In this document: positions 1 to 13,300 of the stretch, piece by piece
Position numbering within the stretch: the stretch's first letter is position 1
Layout: each line of letters begins with the position of its first letter
From: Siderastrea radians
Lineage: Eukaryota > Cnidaria > Anthozoa > Scleractinia > Rhizangiidae
Length of the DNA: 64,000 bases
Direction: 5' to 3'
NCBI GenBank assembly: GCA_964017195.1
Contig: OZ024896.1
Span: forward strand, 4,169,987-4,233,986
Translations under genes and position numbers: made by a program
The notes under the pieces: model-generated
What the model saw: the letters and a program-made list of their open reading frames with translations, nothing else
Database searches by the model: none
What the model was told of the DNA's origin: nothing

Positions 1-495
1 ACCATTTAGATAGCTACAGTGAATTAAACCTGTATTACGTGGACCTCATATTAAGCGGACACCTTTTTTTAAACGAGACTCATCTTAAAAGTCCCATGTT
101 CACTTTTAAACGAACCTATATTCAGCATAGACCTCTATTATGCGGATGCTGACACCAAGATCAAGCCATTTTGTTAGAGATACCTGCATTAAGCGGATAC
201 TTCAAGTGCCTTCGAATTCAGCAGGTATTTTTATGACACTATGCGTGGTATTGCTATCTGCATCGAAGAGTGTGTCTTCCAGGTAAATTAGTAATTCTAC
301 CCGAAAATGGCCAGTTGCGAAAGATGTGCGATAAAGCATGTCAGGAATGCGGGTAAATAAAGGTGGAGATACAAGAAACCAATAATTAACTTGTTCATGT
401 TACAACTCTTTAATGAACTCTTTAATGAAATTGAATGCTGGGAACTTAAAATAATAATTTAAAAAAAACTAAATAAGTTTTTGAATTAATTTTAG
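1..495 (+). other. intron of receptor gene A, degenerate tandem repeat
   Basis: No coding exon is seen. Bases 28-202 contain three decayed copies of a motif like ATTAAGCGGACAC (near 48, 137 and 188), which suggests an old minisatellite. The last bases before 496 form the acceptor of the first visible exon of receptor gene A. The pyrimidine- and A-rich run before the acceptor is similar to the intron before the paralogous exon at 59385. Confidence 0.5.
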
Positions 496-803
496 CTTGT
501 TCACTTGACCCAGTTGGCATTTCAAACAGTTCCACCATCCCTGACCAGAGATTTTCAGCTTCCTCATCTCGTAGAGACAGCAATCCTTCTAATGGGCGCC
601 TGAAAGGAAGCAGTGCCTGGATTCCTGGCAGCAACAGCAATAGCAATGACTACCTGCAGATTGACCTGGGATCTGTTTACTTTGTTTGTGGTGTAGCAAC
701 ACAGGGCAGTCCTAATGCAGATGACTGGACACAAACTTACAAAATAGGAACGTCTCTAGACAATGTAAACTGGAAAACGTACGCTGAGGATAACACAGAA
801 AAG
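496..803 (+). CDS. receptor A exon: discoidin domain 1, N-terminal part
   Basis: The acceptor TTTTAG and the donor GTACAT bound 308 bases (phase 1 in, phase 0 out). The product has the F5/8-type-C signatures: an early Cys, NGRLKGSSAW, YLQIDLG and VCGVATQG. It aligns with the exon at 59385-59692 at roughly 88 percent amino-acid identity by eye. Confidence 0.93.
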
Positions 804-3800
804 GTACATGTACATTTGTGTTGTGATATTGCTCTCGTATTGCTCCGATTGAAGGAAATGTGCAACGCTAGTGCAGTACACTCGTTTTTGAGAGATTAAT
901 ATGCGAAAGTTTTGTTTTGAGTCAAAATAGAAACCAACCCATCGAAGAACAGCAAATTGAACTCAATTAGTAAATTCAAACTTGTCTGGGATCATTTGCT
1001 TCTGCTTCAGCTTACAATCCCTACAGTAAGGACAGGAGGGACAAGAAGAAAAGAGAAAGGAAAATCGAATTGCCGATGTTTTAATCTTAATAAAATTTCA
1101 ACTTAAATTTGCCTTAACATCACCCCTGAGCCGTCGTCTCTAGGTTAAAATCAGTGGACCGTTTTCGGGCTAATCGGTACGAAGTGCTGTAATTACGTTG
1201 TTTCATATTGTATTTGCTTTAAGTAACTTTTTGTCTCCTTAGAACTTTACTGGGAATAATGACCGGACCAGCATTGTAAGGAGTGAACTTTACCAGCCAT
1301 ACGCTGCTAAGTTTATTCGTTTTTATCCTGTATCGTTCAACAAAAATAAAGCATTGCGAGTGGAGGTTTATGGGTCCATGCAAGGTGGGTTAATCTCTAA
1401 ACTTATTTATTGAGAGAAACTTCGGGTATTGTTCTCTAGAGGCCCTTTCATTCGGGAATTACTAGTCTCACTAACAGTTACTTTGGGGTGCCGTTATGTT
1501 CGGAATTCAGACGTAATTTGGAAAAAATATTATGTTATGAATCCTGCAAGTATAGTTTGTATAAGTTATTTGATAATTTTTTGCATGTTTCTTAACAGCT
1601 GTAACTTGTTTTAATTCGCTTTGAATTAAGAGATGTATTAAGAAAGCTTCCTTATCGATTGGACTATTTTTAGGGAAAAATTGTTCTGCAGCGACCTGGT
1701 GAACCAACAACTTTGGTAGACTACGCTTTGGTTTTTATCCGTTTGTAACGGTGTTTTACAGTGTAAGAATCCTCGGTCAAGTCAATTCACAACTTATCAC
1801 CAGTATAATAACCACAGCAGACGTCACTGTACGCTGACGGGATAACCACACCTCACGTAAAGTCATAGTAGAAACAGTGGTAACGATAGGAACTGTACAT
1901 GTGTTCCTAGTGTTCCTACCGTTCCCTAACCCTATCCTACTATCACGTTAGGGGTGTTTATCATGTCAGCGTACAGTAACGTTAGCTTTTTGATGGTGTT
2001 AAGCCCAAATATAGTATGTGGTCCTTGGTCCGCGAGTAAAAATTATAATCTTGAATATCTTACCTGAATCAAAACGTAGCGAACTGAAGTTTTCCCTGAA
2101 GTTAGCTTTTATGTTTATCGCGATAATTTTAAAGTGACAAGTTTCAAACTTAAATATTTTTCTTGTAATTCGAAAAAAGGTGACCGTGCTCGCGGGCCCT
2201 TGGTCCGCGAATGTGGTCCTTGGTCCGCGAATCATGTAAACGGCACGGAAAGTACCTGTGAATCCCAATAATTTCCGTAGGAGAATGAAAATTTTAACAA
2301 TATCTTATTTTTTCTTTCTCATCCTTGATATATCTAAGCTACAGTCTTGTTGGAAAGTCGTTGTGAGTATAAAATAGTATGTCTTACTTTTCAGACATCA
2401 ATCTCCCGCACAAGCCCCAAGCGCAGTCGAAAATAGTTACAAGACCATTATTATTAGCTTATATGCATTATTAGCTTATATGTATTCTTGGTATACAAGA
2501 GAATTTGACCCCATTCATAAACATGTATAAAGAAGGTTTTGAAAATATCCAGCAAAAACAAATGCCGTTTCCATTTATCTAAGGTTTTCTTTACCTGCTT
2601 TGCGAAATGTAAGTTCTCTAGGGTCATAGGTCGCGGACCAAGGACCCATATGCGAAAATTGTTGATATTTTTCAAGAGACGATAAAACAAAACTTTCAAA
2701 CTCTGCGGTAAATTCGTTCACAACCGCAGAAATAAGTTTATCTGTAATCTTGTTTGTCAAAAAAAACACGTCCTCCTGTTGCGATTCATCGACGCACAAG
2801 CCAAGTAAACACGACCATGTAATTTACGGAGCCGCAAAAGAAAACACTTCAAGAAAGACAAATTGGCCTACTTGTCAATAAACTTAAATTCCGCGCCTTC
2901 ACCACAAGCAGGAGAGCCGAAACTTCGTCATATGGAAAATAACTAAACAATAAATCTCTGACACATTCGTTTTTGTCGTATTCTATTTAACGAGCATATA
3001 TTACATCATGTTCGGAAAAGTCGCGGACCAAGGACCGCATACCGTACTGTTCGCCGGTATTTCATCATGCGTTACCTAAGTATCTCCAGGAGAACATTGA
3101 GAGGGTTCAGAAGAGGGACCTTCATGTTATTAGCCCGAGTACACCTATGAGGACAACCTTAGTCGTTTCAACCTTTCCAGCCTGGGCAGTAGAAGAGAAT
3201 CAGCCTGTTCTAAGTTATTTAATGACATGTGCAGCCCGTCTCAAAAGTTACACCACCTAGTCCCTCATAGATACCAACCCAGGTATAACCTGAGGCGGTC
3301 ACGTACTTTTAATGCACCGAATCGCAAAACCAGTCGTTTTAAGAGATTTTTTTCCTGCTATGACAAATTTTTAATAAAACAAAGACACAGTTACATTATA
3401 TGTTATATAAATATTTAATATTTAGATTCTTAGATACATTTTAACGTGAATATTTGTAATGTATATTTATATTTTTAGGATTTCTTACCGTTTTGTCTTG
3501 TATTAATTACGCAATTCAGCCTTTTGGCTGTCAGGTAATTATTTTGTAGTAAACTATCTATGTATCTCTATCTACCCAACTCACTAGCCACTTAGAGTGT
3601 GAAATTATCATAAAAAATAACTGGCGTTTTATTTTGTGCTTGCTCGTGAAATGAAATATGTGATATTTTTTCAGGATGCTTGTCATCAATGGCGAGTGAA
3701 AGAGGGCTTACGCGAAAATTTGATATAAGAGCATCATCAGAACTTGATGGCAGACACAGGGCTGGTTATAGTCGCCTTTATGATATCACATCATGGTGCA

Positions 3801-4346
3801 GCAACTCATTATCAACTCCACAGTATTTAGAAGCTGATTTAAGAAAAGTCATAACAGTCACCGGTATAGCTACTCAGGGAGATAATGTGGTGGACAAGTG
3901 GGTGACAAGCTATGCAATCAGTTATGGATATGATAAACAAACATGGTTTAGTTATGCTACTGGGCAGGTACATTTGGTTAGATTTCTTATTGAATAGACT
4001 GAGCGAGAAGTAATGAACTAACTTATAATTCGGATGACCATTGAATCGGTTACCCTAAGCCAGAAGATGTTGTCCAAAAAAATGGTTAGTTGGAAATGCA
4101 AATGCATACTTTCAGGTAGTGCACTGGTGCCAAGTTGCTAAGCCATAAAAACTGCGCTTACTTTCACGAACGAATGTGGCTGCACAATAGTGACATTTTC
4201 AGAAATCTTCATACTTCTTTTGGCAAAAAAGATTACCTTCCTTTTGCGATTGTTAGAGGATGGTCAATCTTGCCTTATATATTTGTAGTCGGCTGTGCAA
4301 AAACAAAAGCAACAATTTGAATGAAACACAAATGGTTCAGATGAAA

Positions 4347-4378
<32 letters not shown>

Positions 4379-7300
4379 TAATAATAATAATAATAATAAT
4401 GTTCATTGGCCCACAGACATGGTGTAAAATGAATTATTATATGTTTGCAACATACAGTGGGTAAAATCTAAAAGTGTAGACTGGACCGTTACATGTTGAT
4501 TTTTAAAGTACAAATAGATGCCATTCCCAGTTCAATGTAGATGTTTGTTTTGTCTAAGAACGTTTATTTTCTTTTAAAGGTACAGTTGCCTAACAGGATA
4601 TTATGTACCTTTATTTCAGCAACTGGTTGGAAACAGCGGCAAAGCTACAGTTGTTGTCAGGTGGCTGTCCACACCTTTTGCCGCCCACTACGTCAGAATA
4701 ATCCCAAAGACGTATAAAAATTGGATGTGTTTGAGAGTGGACCTGTTTGCCTGTAAAGATTGTAAGTACCGTGCGCGTTTCTTTAGGTCACTAGTGACTT
4801 TGAATAAGTATGTTTCATAATGATACCATTAGAGATATATTTTTTGCCGATTTACTTTGAACAGATGGTTGTTTAACAGATTACCTATACTTATAAGATG
4901 CAGAAGGCTCATTAGGATATTTGCTTGATAGGAAAGTACTACTTGTGTCCATGTCTAGGTAAAATATTTAACAATTATCCTGCGAAATCGCGCGGAATAT
5001 CACCTGATACTTAGCCGACGAGGCCGTAGGCCGAGTTGGCTAAATCAGGGGATATTCCGCAAGATTGAGCAGGATAATCGTTTTATTATTCAACAAATTC
5101 CCATCGACTACCATTTCAGAACGAGAAAAACTACGGCTCTATGATGAAAACGCTAAAAGCTAGCAACACAGAAGCTTAATAAAAATCAAAACAGAACTTC
5201 AAGAAATCGAAGTTTACTACCGTTCACTTAAAAAGACTTATTTACAAACTCATCTTTGGAAATGACAAGACAAAGTAAAAAAAATATTGCTACCTTATCG
5301 AGAAATATAAGTCCTCTTCCTGTGAATTAAAATCTTTTCAACTTTAGTCTTTACAACTTTCCGTGAGCAAGTGTGCTGCTTCGTTCGCAATAGCATTTTC
5401 TTGGTTGAGTTCTCACTATGAAAATTCCAAGTCAACCTCTGGATATCTTTGTGAGCTGAAGCAAATACTTGTTGACTTTTTGAGAGCACTTAATCGTGGA
5501 AAGTTTCTTCCAGGGAGTTAAAATTTCCGGAGAACACTGCTAAAACTGCCTCGCTTTTCAAAATGGCCGCCAAACAAGCAATGAAAGAAAATCTGCAGTG
5601 CACTTCCAAGGTCATTTACGTATATCGCAGGATATCTGTCATGTACGGATGACAGATATTGAGGGCTTCCTTACCATATATGGGCATAGTGACAATTTGT
5701 TGAATAATAAGTACAGATACCAACAGAAAAGTGCTGAAAATCTAAAATAAAACATTACACAGAGTTGTGAATAGTTAATTCAGATTAAGACAAACCCTTC
5801 ACAAATCCGTCTTTTGACTTTTTTTCCAGTGGCCTTAGTGAACTGGAAGCTGGACTATTAAATTGAAAGGGCTGTTAAATGCGGAGTTTTCAAGCTTCAC
5901 ATTTACGCTCGCGACTCTTCTTCTCGTAGTTCAGGAGGCATCGAAAGGTTGTTGAAAGCTAAAAAATCTGTGCAAGTGGGAATGGTACAGCGCGTAACAC
6001 TGTAATGACAATGACCTATGATTGTCATGTATTTCTTTTCCAGTCCAAGCTCCTTTCCTGTTCATCAGTAAACTTGACGACGTACTTCTACCAGCTTCAC
6101 CAAGCGCATCTGTCACACTAAACTGCATTGCAAAGTTCAGTCCGCAGCGACCCCCAGCATATGAATGGAGAAAAGGTGGAACGCAGTTACCTGAGACAAG
6201 CTCTTCACTTACGATAACATACAGCAGTGCAACCGACATTTACAATAGCTATCATTGTGCCAGGAAAAGTATATTATTGCGTGATGTTCAGTGCAGTTCA
6301 ACCTATCAGTGTTCTGCGTCACTTCCTGGCCTGCAAGTCAAGGGTGACACGAAAGGAAATGTTACTGTCACTTTAAGTAAGTATGTCCTTAAAAGAAGGT
6401 AATCGAGATGCAAAGTGAAAAAGAAAAAACTAGTTCCACAGTCAGTTTACTAAGTTATACTATACTCCCGCTTATCAATGAAAATAAAAAAAACCTGATG
6501 GTACAAAATGCACTTGACTGTTTGTTTGCATTGTATGTTTTGCACAAGTTAAAAGCAAAGTAGAACTAAATGCAGTTCTGGGTGAGTACATTTTTTTACT
6601 GCGTATAAATAAGTTGTACAACTTGCAATTTAATGAACAGTTTTGCAAGCTCGGTTTTCGGATAACTTTTCGGCTCTTCCTCATTCGTTCTGGTCTTTGG
6701 GAAGACATTACGGTTTCTATGCTTTCTTTTCATGAAAGCCCATGTTGGCTTTCCTACACGGCATTACTTCATTATGAGAAAGCCATATATTTTTTTCTTT
6801 TCGAGTCTATTGATGCAATCCTAACACTAGTGAAAACATCTACTTGAAGGCACCGAAGGCTATTTAATTTTCCTACAGTGTTGTTTGTCTTACAGTTATT
6901 TTTAGAGTAGAAAATATCTTTAAAATGTGTACATCCTGAACTAAAGAGTTCTAAAGACGGCCTCTAAAGCAGCTTCCATGACCAACACTATTTCTTTGAA
7001 CTTGTTTTCAGAGGTGCCAGGACAGCCAGCTGTGCAGGTTAAACGAAGCAACATCAAAGCGAGATCAACAACAGTGACATGGTCTTATTCTCCAGGATCA
7101 GATGAAGCACCCATAGTTTCCTTTTATCTTCATTATAAAAATAAATCCTTTAACGATAACATCACCTTGTCGGGTTCCCTTTCAAGCAAAGAGTTGACTC
7201 ACCTCAAACCTTACACATCCTACAGCGTCAGAATGATGGCTGAAAGTGTATTGGGAAAAGGAGACTGGAGCAGTCCCGTGAGGATTACTACATCAACTGC

Positions 7301-10300
7301 AGGTAGATGTGCGTTGTGAATCAAACTTCAGCCAGTGTCTCACTTAAGTGAGCATCAAAATCCCAAAAAGTAGTTATGTAATTAGTTATTTTACAGTGTG
7401 TTACCAAATAGGTTTTAAGTGATGTTACGCTTTCTTAGAAACGAGATAAATTGAATAAACTGACTTAACCAACTTTGGTAACTCGCGATATTGTGTGATG
7501 ACAGTGTTTCATCATCCCTGTCGTGTGATTACTCAACCCTACACACTTGTCCAATTTTAATATATTTTTAAATAATATAACGTTATATGTCAATGACCTT
7601 TTTTATAAATGCTTATCGTATTTGATGGAAGGCATCCTGTTTTTTTATTCTTTTCAGTTCCAGAAGATTCACCATTTCTTACAAACGTAACAGGCCTTAC
7701 TTCGCAATCAATTTACATTGAGTGGCAGGTAACGTAAACACGCTTACCGTGATTTTCCATGGATCCCAGAAAATAAACACCCACTTAGTAAAAACTTATC
7801 CGCGAAAATTTATTCTATGTTTTTAGGTTCCGTTGAGTTGCCTGGGAAAAAATATTAGGACATTTCTCTTTACAATCGCAACATAACGAATAGTCTTTGT
7901 GTTCTCTAACTAGCATATAATTAAGAGACTATCTCCTGCCAAAGAGCAAAATAAAATAGTTGACTACGTGTTTCTCCCAGCCCAGACAGCATAGCTTTGA
8001 CTTATAACTAGAATAAACAAGACGATATTACATTTCTTGTTGCTCCATATATACAAGTTACGTACATCAAATACTAGAGAGAAACTTGCAAGAAACCCAA
8101 GAAGATTTGTTTCCTATGGTCTGAATTCAAAATCCGCGAAATTTCACGCCACACGGTCTTCAAAGGTATGGTGTAAAGGTGGTATTCATACCCTCCTCCC
8201 CTCTCACTTGCCCCTTCTATCTACAGGGTAATGCCATGCTCGTGCGCAAATATTTCTTTTTGTAATAAAGATGGAAAAACTATATTGAACATGGAAGATC
8301 GGCCGGTTAAGACAAAACAGACAAAGGGATAAGCACCGTCCAAACGGAACCGCTGGTTGATTTTGCAGGGCCTTCATATTTCAGTATCTTAGTCAATGGG
8401 AATTGAACCCACTACCTTAAAGATTCCCGTGCAAACTCTGCTCAGCTCATCTATTCGCTTCCGTTAAAGTCATGAAATTATGATTACGTGATCATGTATA
8501 CGTATAAAATTAGTACGTGTTAATCATAGAGAACTATCTTGCTTTGTTCACTTTTCTTTTATTGTTATGTCAAGATTTACAGTGCAAAATACCAAATTAG
8601 AGAGAGGGCCTTACATCAAAAATCTCTTTTTGTCTCATGTGTAGAAACCAAAGCCGGACAAAATAAACGGACCGCTTACTGGATATAAGATTTACTACAA
8701 AGAAGCAGGGGCAGCTGCCACAGTTATCAATCTCCCTGGCTCTTCAACAAGTTACACGCTGGTGAACCTGAAGAAATGGACAGATTATATATTTCGAATT
8801 AAAGTAATCAACGGCGACTTCGATGGACCTTGGAGTTCTGAACGGCGAGTTCGGACGAAGCAAGATGGTTTGTTTTTTTCTGTATTAAATAAAATATCAA
8901 AATAAACGTGAGTCGAAGTCATCTCGATGTTTCTGGTAACATCATTATCTAGTCTAAATGTGGAGCTGAATATACGTACAAGAAAGATTCCTTTGGATGT
9001 TCCTGCTTGGCGTGAGTTATGTGAATAATCTCGTACGTAATGAGTCACTTTGTACATTACCTCACGTTTAGTTTGATACTTCCGTTTGAAATGCTTAACC
9101 AAGCAATTTATCGTTCAATCTTTCAATTCTGCTTTATATTATGAGAGATCGTCGTTCTGTGCTGTCAGCAAAAAAAGGAGGAACGAGGGCTTACGAAAGG
9201 TGACAAGCTTTAAATTCGATAACCTCACTCACGAATATGAACTGAAGGACACAATACATTAGCCTGAAACACAGACATTCTTGAGCCAAGGACCTCAACC
9301 GGAACATGAACGTTTCTTTTGCAGCCTTATTTTTGCTCCTTCACGCTAAAGGTTCACTGTCATTACGGCCTGGTGACTTTCCGTTATGGACGTGTTGGCA
9401 TCAGAATCAAACTTCCGGTTGCGATCCGTGGCTGAAGAAAGTCTATGCTTAGTTAGTTCCCTAACTAAGTATTACTGTTTCAGCTCCCAGTGCACCAAAG
9501 AACCTCCAGTTAACAGTAAAAGGTCCAATTGGGAATTCAAGACCACAGGTTGTAGTTAAATGGATGAAGCCTAATAATGCAAATGGCATCATCACAATGT
9601 ACACGTTGGTCTATTCTTACACCCTCGAAGGAAAAGCAGCTTCTTATCAACAGAACTTAAGTAATGATGACTTCAGCTTTCAGTTTAACGTCTTTGGTGG
9701 ACTACAGTATATTGTCCGACTCTGGGCTGAAACTATTAGACCAGGACCAGCAGCGACTGACTCTGTGCTAGTTCCAACCTATAGTAAGTACGGGTATATA
9801 CAAGCCATGTGTCAGTTGAGCTTTAAAGGGCATGTAAATCCCAAGTTGTTTGGAATACATGTCTAATGTGTCAAATCCGTAATAATTATTTCGGAGCGAA
9901 CGCATTTTCACGTAATAAAAGCCGCTCAAAATTCGAAGCGGCCACCATTTTGATTGCACAATCTTTTCCGTAACGTCACAAGTGGAATCTCGATATTAAC
10001 GGTATGGTTTTGCTAGTTGTAAAGTTTGTACACATTGCATTTTGTTCCATAAAACGTATCAAAAAAGAAATATTTTTGAATGTCAGTATTGAGATATATA
10101 CAAGAGATATATAAATCTACAAGAAGGAAATAAATTTATAAAAGGTAAAACTTGGTACAGGAGAAATTGAGCATTGATGGGCAAGGAAACAAAGTTTACA
10201 ACTTTGGGAGTTGTATTATGTCCCGGTGTATATTGCCAAAGTTATTGCCCCCCCAAACGAATACTAATAATAATGACGAAAACATCAAGAACCGGCAAAT

Positions 10301-13300
10301 TTACTGTTGATTAAGAACTGGCCTAGGCTTATAAATCAACTGTTAATCAACCAAACCTATTTTTTTCCTTTTTAGGACCAAGTATTCCTCCACAAGGTAT
10401 TAAATCACAAAAAATGCAGCAGACGATGTACAACATTACTTGGCAGCCTCTTCCAAGAGAGAAACGCAACGGGGAAATAACTGTTTACGAAGTTAAGACC
10501 TCTGCATTTCCAAAACAGTGCACAAGAGGAGCAATTTTAAACCTGCTTGATAATTATGTCAATGTTACTCGAACAAAACACGATCTTGTTCTTTCTGATT
10601 TAAGACCGTGTACTGATTATGAAGTACAAGTGCGTGCGTACAACACAGCTGGACCAAGTGAGTTTGGGATCCTCTCCATTCCAATTGATACGTCAGGTGA
10701 GAATTGTAATTTGGGGCTTATGGTGATTTTTACGTAAGCTTTTACGATATCAAAACTGTTTTGGGTAATATGTTAAGCTTTTCTGCGTGGTTTCGTTATT
10801 CCAAAACTACTTCCTTTATTCTGGCTTCCTGATTTGAGTTACCGACCGAATGACAAACTTTCTTTATTAAAGGTAAAACGAACATTGCCACAAAAGTCGT
10901 TAAATTTCACTGTGGTACTGTATCAAAGTGCATAATTGGGCATACATTCCCCAGTTTTGGTCAAGGATTGTGACGGGACTCTTGGTCTGATGTTCCGATT
11001 TTATTAGCTGTTCGTTTATCCTTCTAAACCCAATTTGGATTGGTGGGAACTGTTGATGCATGCCTGAGCTGTGTTACGAATTGTTGTGAGTGAGTTCTGG
11101 TATGCTTAAAAATAAAGGGCTAACAAAATGTTTCATTCAATCATACTGTAGATATATTATCGTTCTTGAAAATGAAATAATAATAATAATAATAATAAAT
11201 AGTAATAATAATACTAATAGTAATAATTTTTTGTAATAAAACCATTTCGGTGAGTTTAGTAACACATTAAACCCTAATTAGCCAAGGGTGCAGAATAATA
11301 ATAACAATAAGGCGAAAATCTAGTGTTTGATGCGTGAAAACACGTGATTCGCATCGTGACAAATTAACATAAACTTATTTGCATTACAACTTCTGTAAAC
11401 ATAAACTGTATCTTGGCTAGAATATACAAAAGTCTGCAGGCGTTTATGGCAGAGAACTTCATACCGTCACATAAATACCAGTAATGAAACAATTCAGTGT
11501 TCCACTATTATTACTCAACCTCATACCCAGGGTCTTCTCGCTTTTCAAAATGGCGGCGGCTGGGGAGAAGACCCTGGCACACAGCAGATCACGTGTCTCC
11601 AACGAGGATGGAGATGTGTTCAAAATGGCGGCTACGGCGAAAAGGGTGAGAAGAACTGGGTACGGGATGTTAAGGTGAAGATAAACAAAATGGCGGAAAA
11701 AGCTGAAGTTCAGTTCAAGAAAAAATAGGAAAAACAGACACGTTTTGCCTATAAGAGTCTTAGGAATACGGCAAAGTGTTAGAGGTCTTGTTTTTGCTGT
11801 TCATTGTTTCTTTTTTGTTATTTTAAAGTTAAGAGTAATGGGTTTGAGCGTACTCGACTGCCGAACTCCGTACCGCTAGTTGATTCAATGTTGTTCAAAT
11901 GAACATATTATATTTTTGATTCATGAGGCTTTGGGCAATAAATTGTCCTATCGTTACATTGTTACAAATCCGTCCTTCTTAAATATTGTTATAAATCCGT
12001 CTTTCTTAAAATTATATGCTTCAGCTTTAGACTTTTAAAATATATCAGGCTCAGATTAAGCTTAAAATATAAATCTTATGGAGTGAGCTTAGGCCTTAAA
12101 TAAAACTAGTGCTACAAAATATTTATTCTACATGGCTTACATCTCTGTGATTGAATTTTTGTTCTGGCATATTCCAGGTGCTGCTTTGGAGGCAGTGATA
12201 ATCATTTTGTCTTTGTTGAATTTATTTGTGCCCATTCTTTGCGCTACAGTTTTGCTTGTACAGTTGTAGATCTCCAGGGCTTTGTCACTTTCAATATTGT
12301 TTTCTACACTTTAGTTTCAGTGAGTCACATTAAACACTAGAACTGAGGAGATTGTGAGACTGTAAACAAAGGAAAAATAAAGCATTTTAACAGTTCTGGG
12401 GATAAAATTCCCAGGGTTGAAAAACTTTTCTGCTTAACAACTTCAATCAATTGAGTAACCTGCAGCTGGGTGAAGTTTGAAAGTGTTTCAAAAATAGAAA
12501 TGGGAAAGAGAGGATTGAACTCACCTGAGGGAGTAATACACAAGTGATGGAATAGTACACAACTGGCGTGTAACAAGTTATACACTAAGTTCTTGTTCGG
12601 GAATGAGAGAGAAAGACAAGCCCTGATTCAAGATGGCGGTTTTAACAACAAGTCCTTTATTCGGAACGAGGCTCTGACGTAGGCACGCCACGAGGCTGTG
12701 ACAGTGTCACGCAATAACAATATTGTCACATCCTCCCCATTTTGTTTGTTGTTTTTTTTTTTTTTTTTTTTGTTAAAGTAACAACATTTCCTAATAAGCC
12801 ATAAATGTCGAGTAATAAAGAATAGGAAAAAAAGTAAAACAAATAACAAGTCTATAACATTGTTCAACATCAACTGGCAGCAAAGTTCAAAAAAAAAATT
12901 AATAATAATAATATCACATGTGCTGCATGAGTCTCAATGTTATCGCAAGAGAACAGTTCAATTCCTGACATAGTCGCTTAGCTTCGCTGGTTCTCTTGTG
13001 ATGCGTCCAGAACGGGTGCGCGTAGGAGGGGGTGTGGCACTTTTCTCTCCTGCATGGTGTTTCCTTGGGCTGAATTGCACATGGTCCTTCTCTGGAGTGG
13101 TCTGCACAGCAGGAGTTTGAGGTTGCTGGTGGGTTGAATGGTCACGTCCAACCTTTGCATCCGCTTTAGCTCGTTCAGTGGTGTCATGCTGGACAGATGG
13201 TTCAGCAGTCTTAACCAGGTGCTGTCTGTTGCGCCTGTAGGTGGTACCGGAAGATTGAATTTCATAGGATCTCTCGTCAAGTCTCCTGGTCACTTCAGCT

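Noticed and set aside
8398..8449. Functional tRNA gene
   Set aside because: Only a B-box-like match is seen; arms do not pair convincingly, so it is kept at most as a tRNA-derived fragment.
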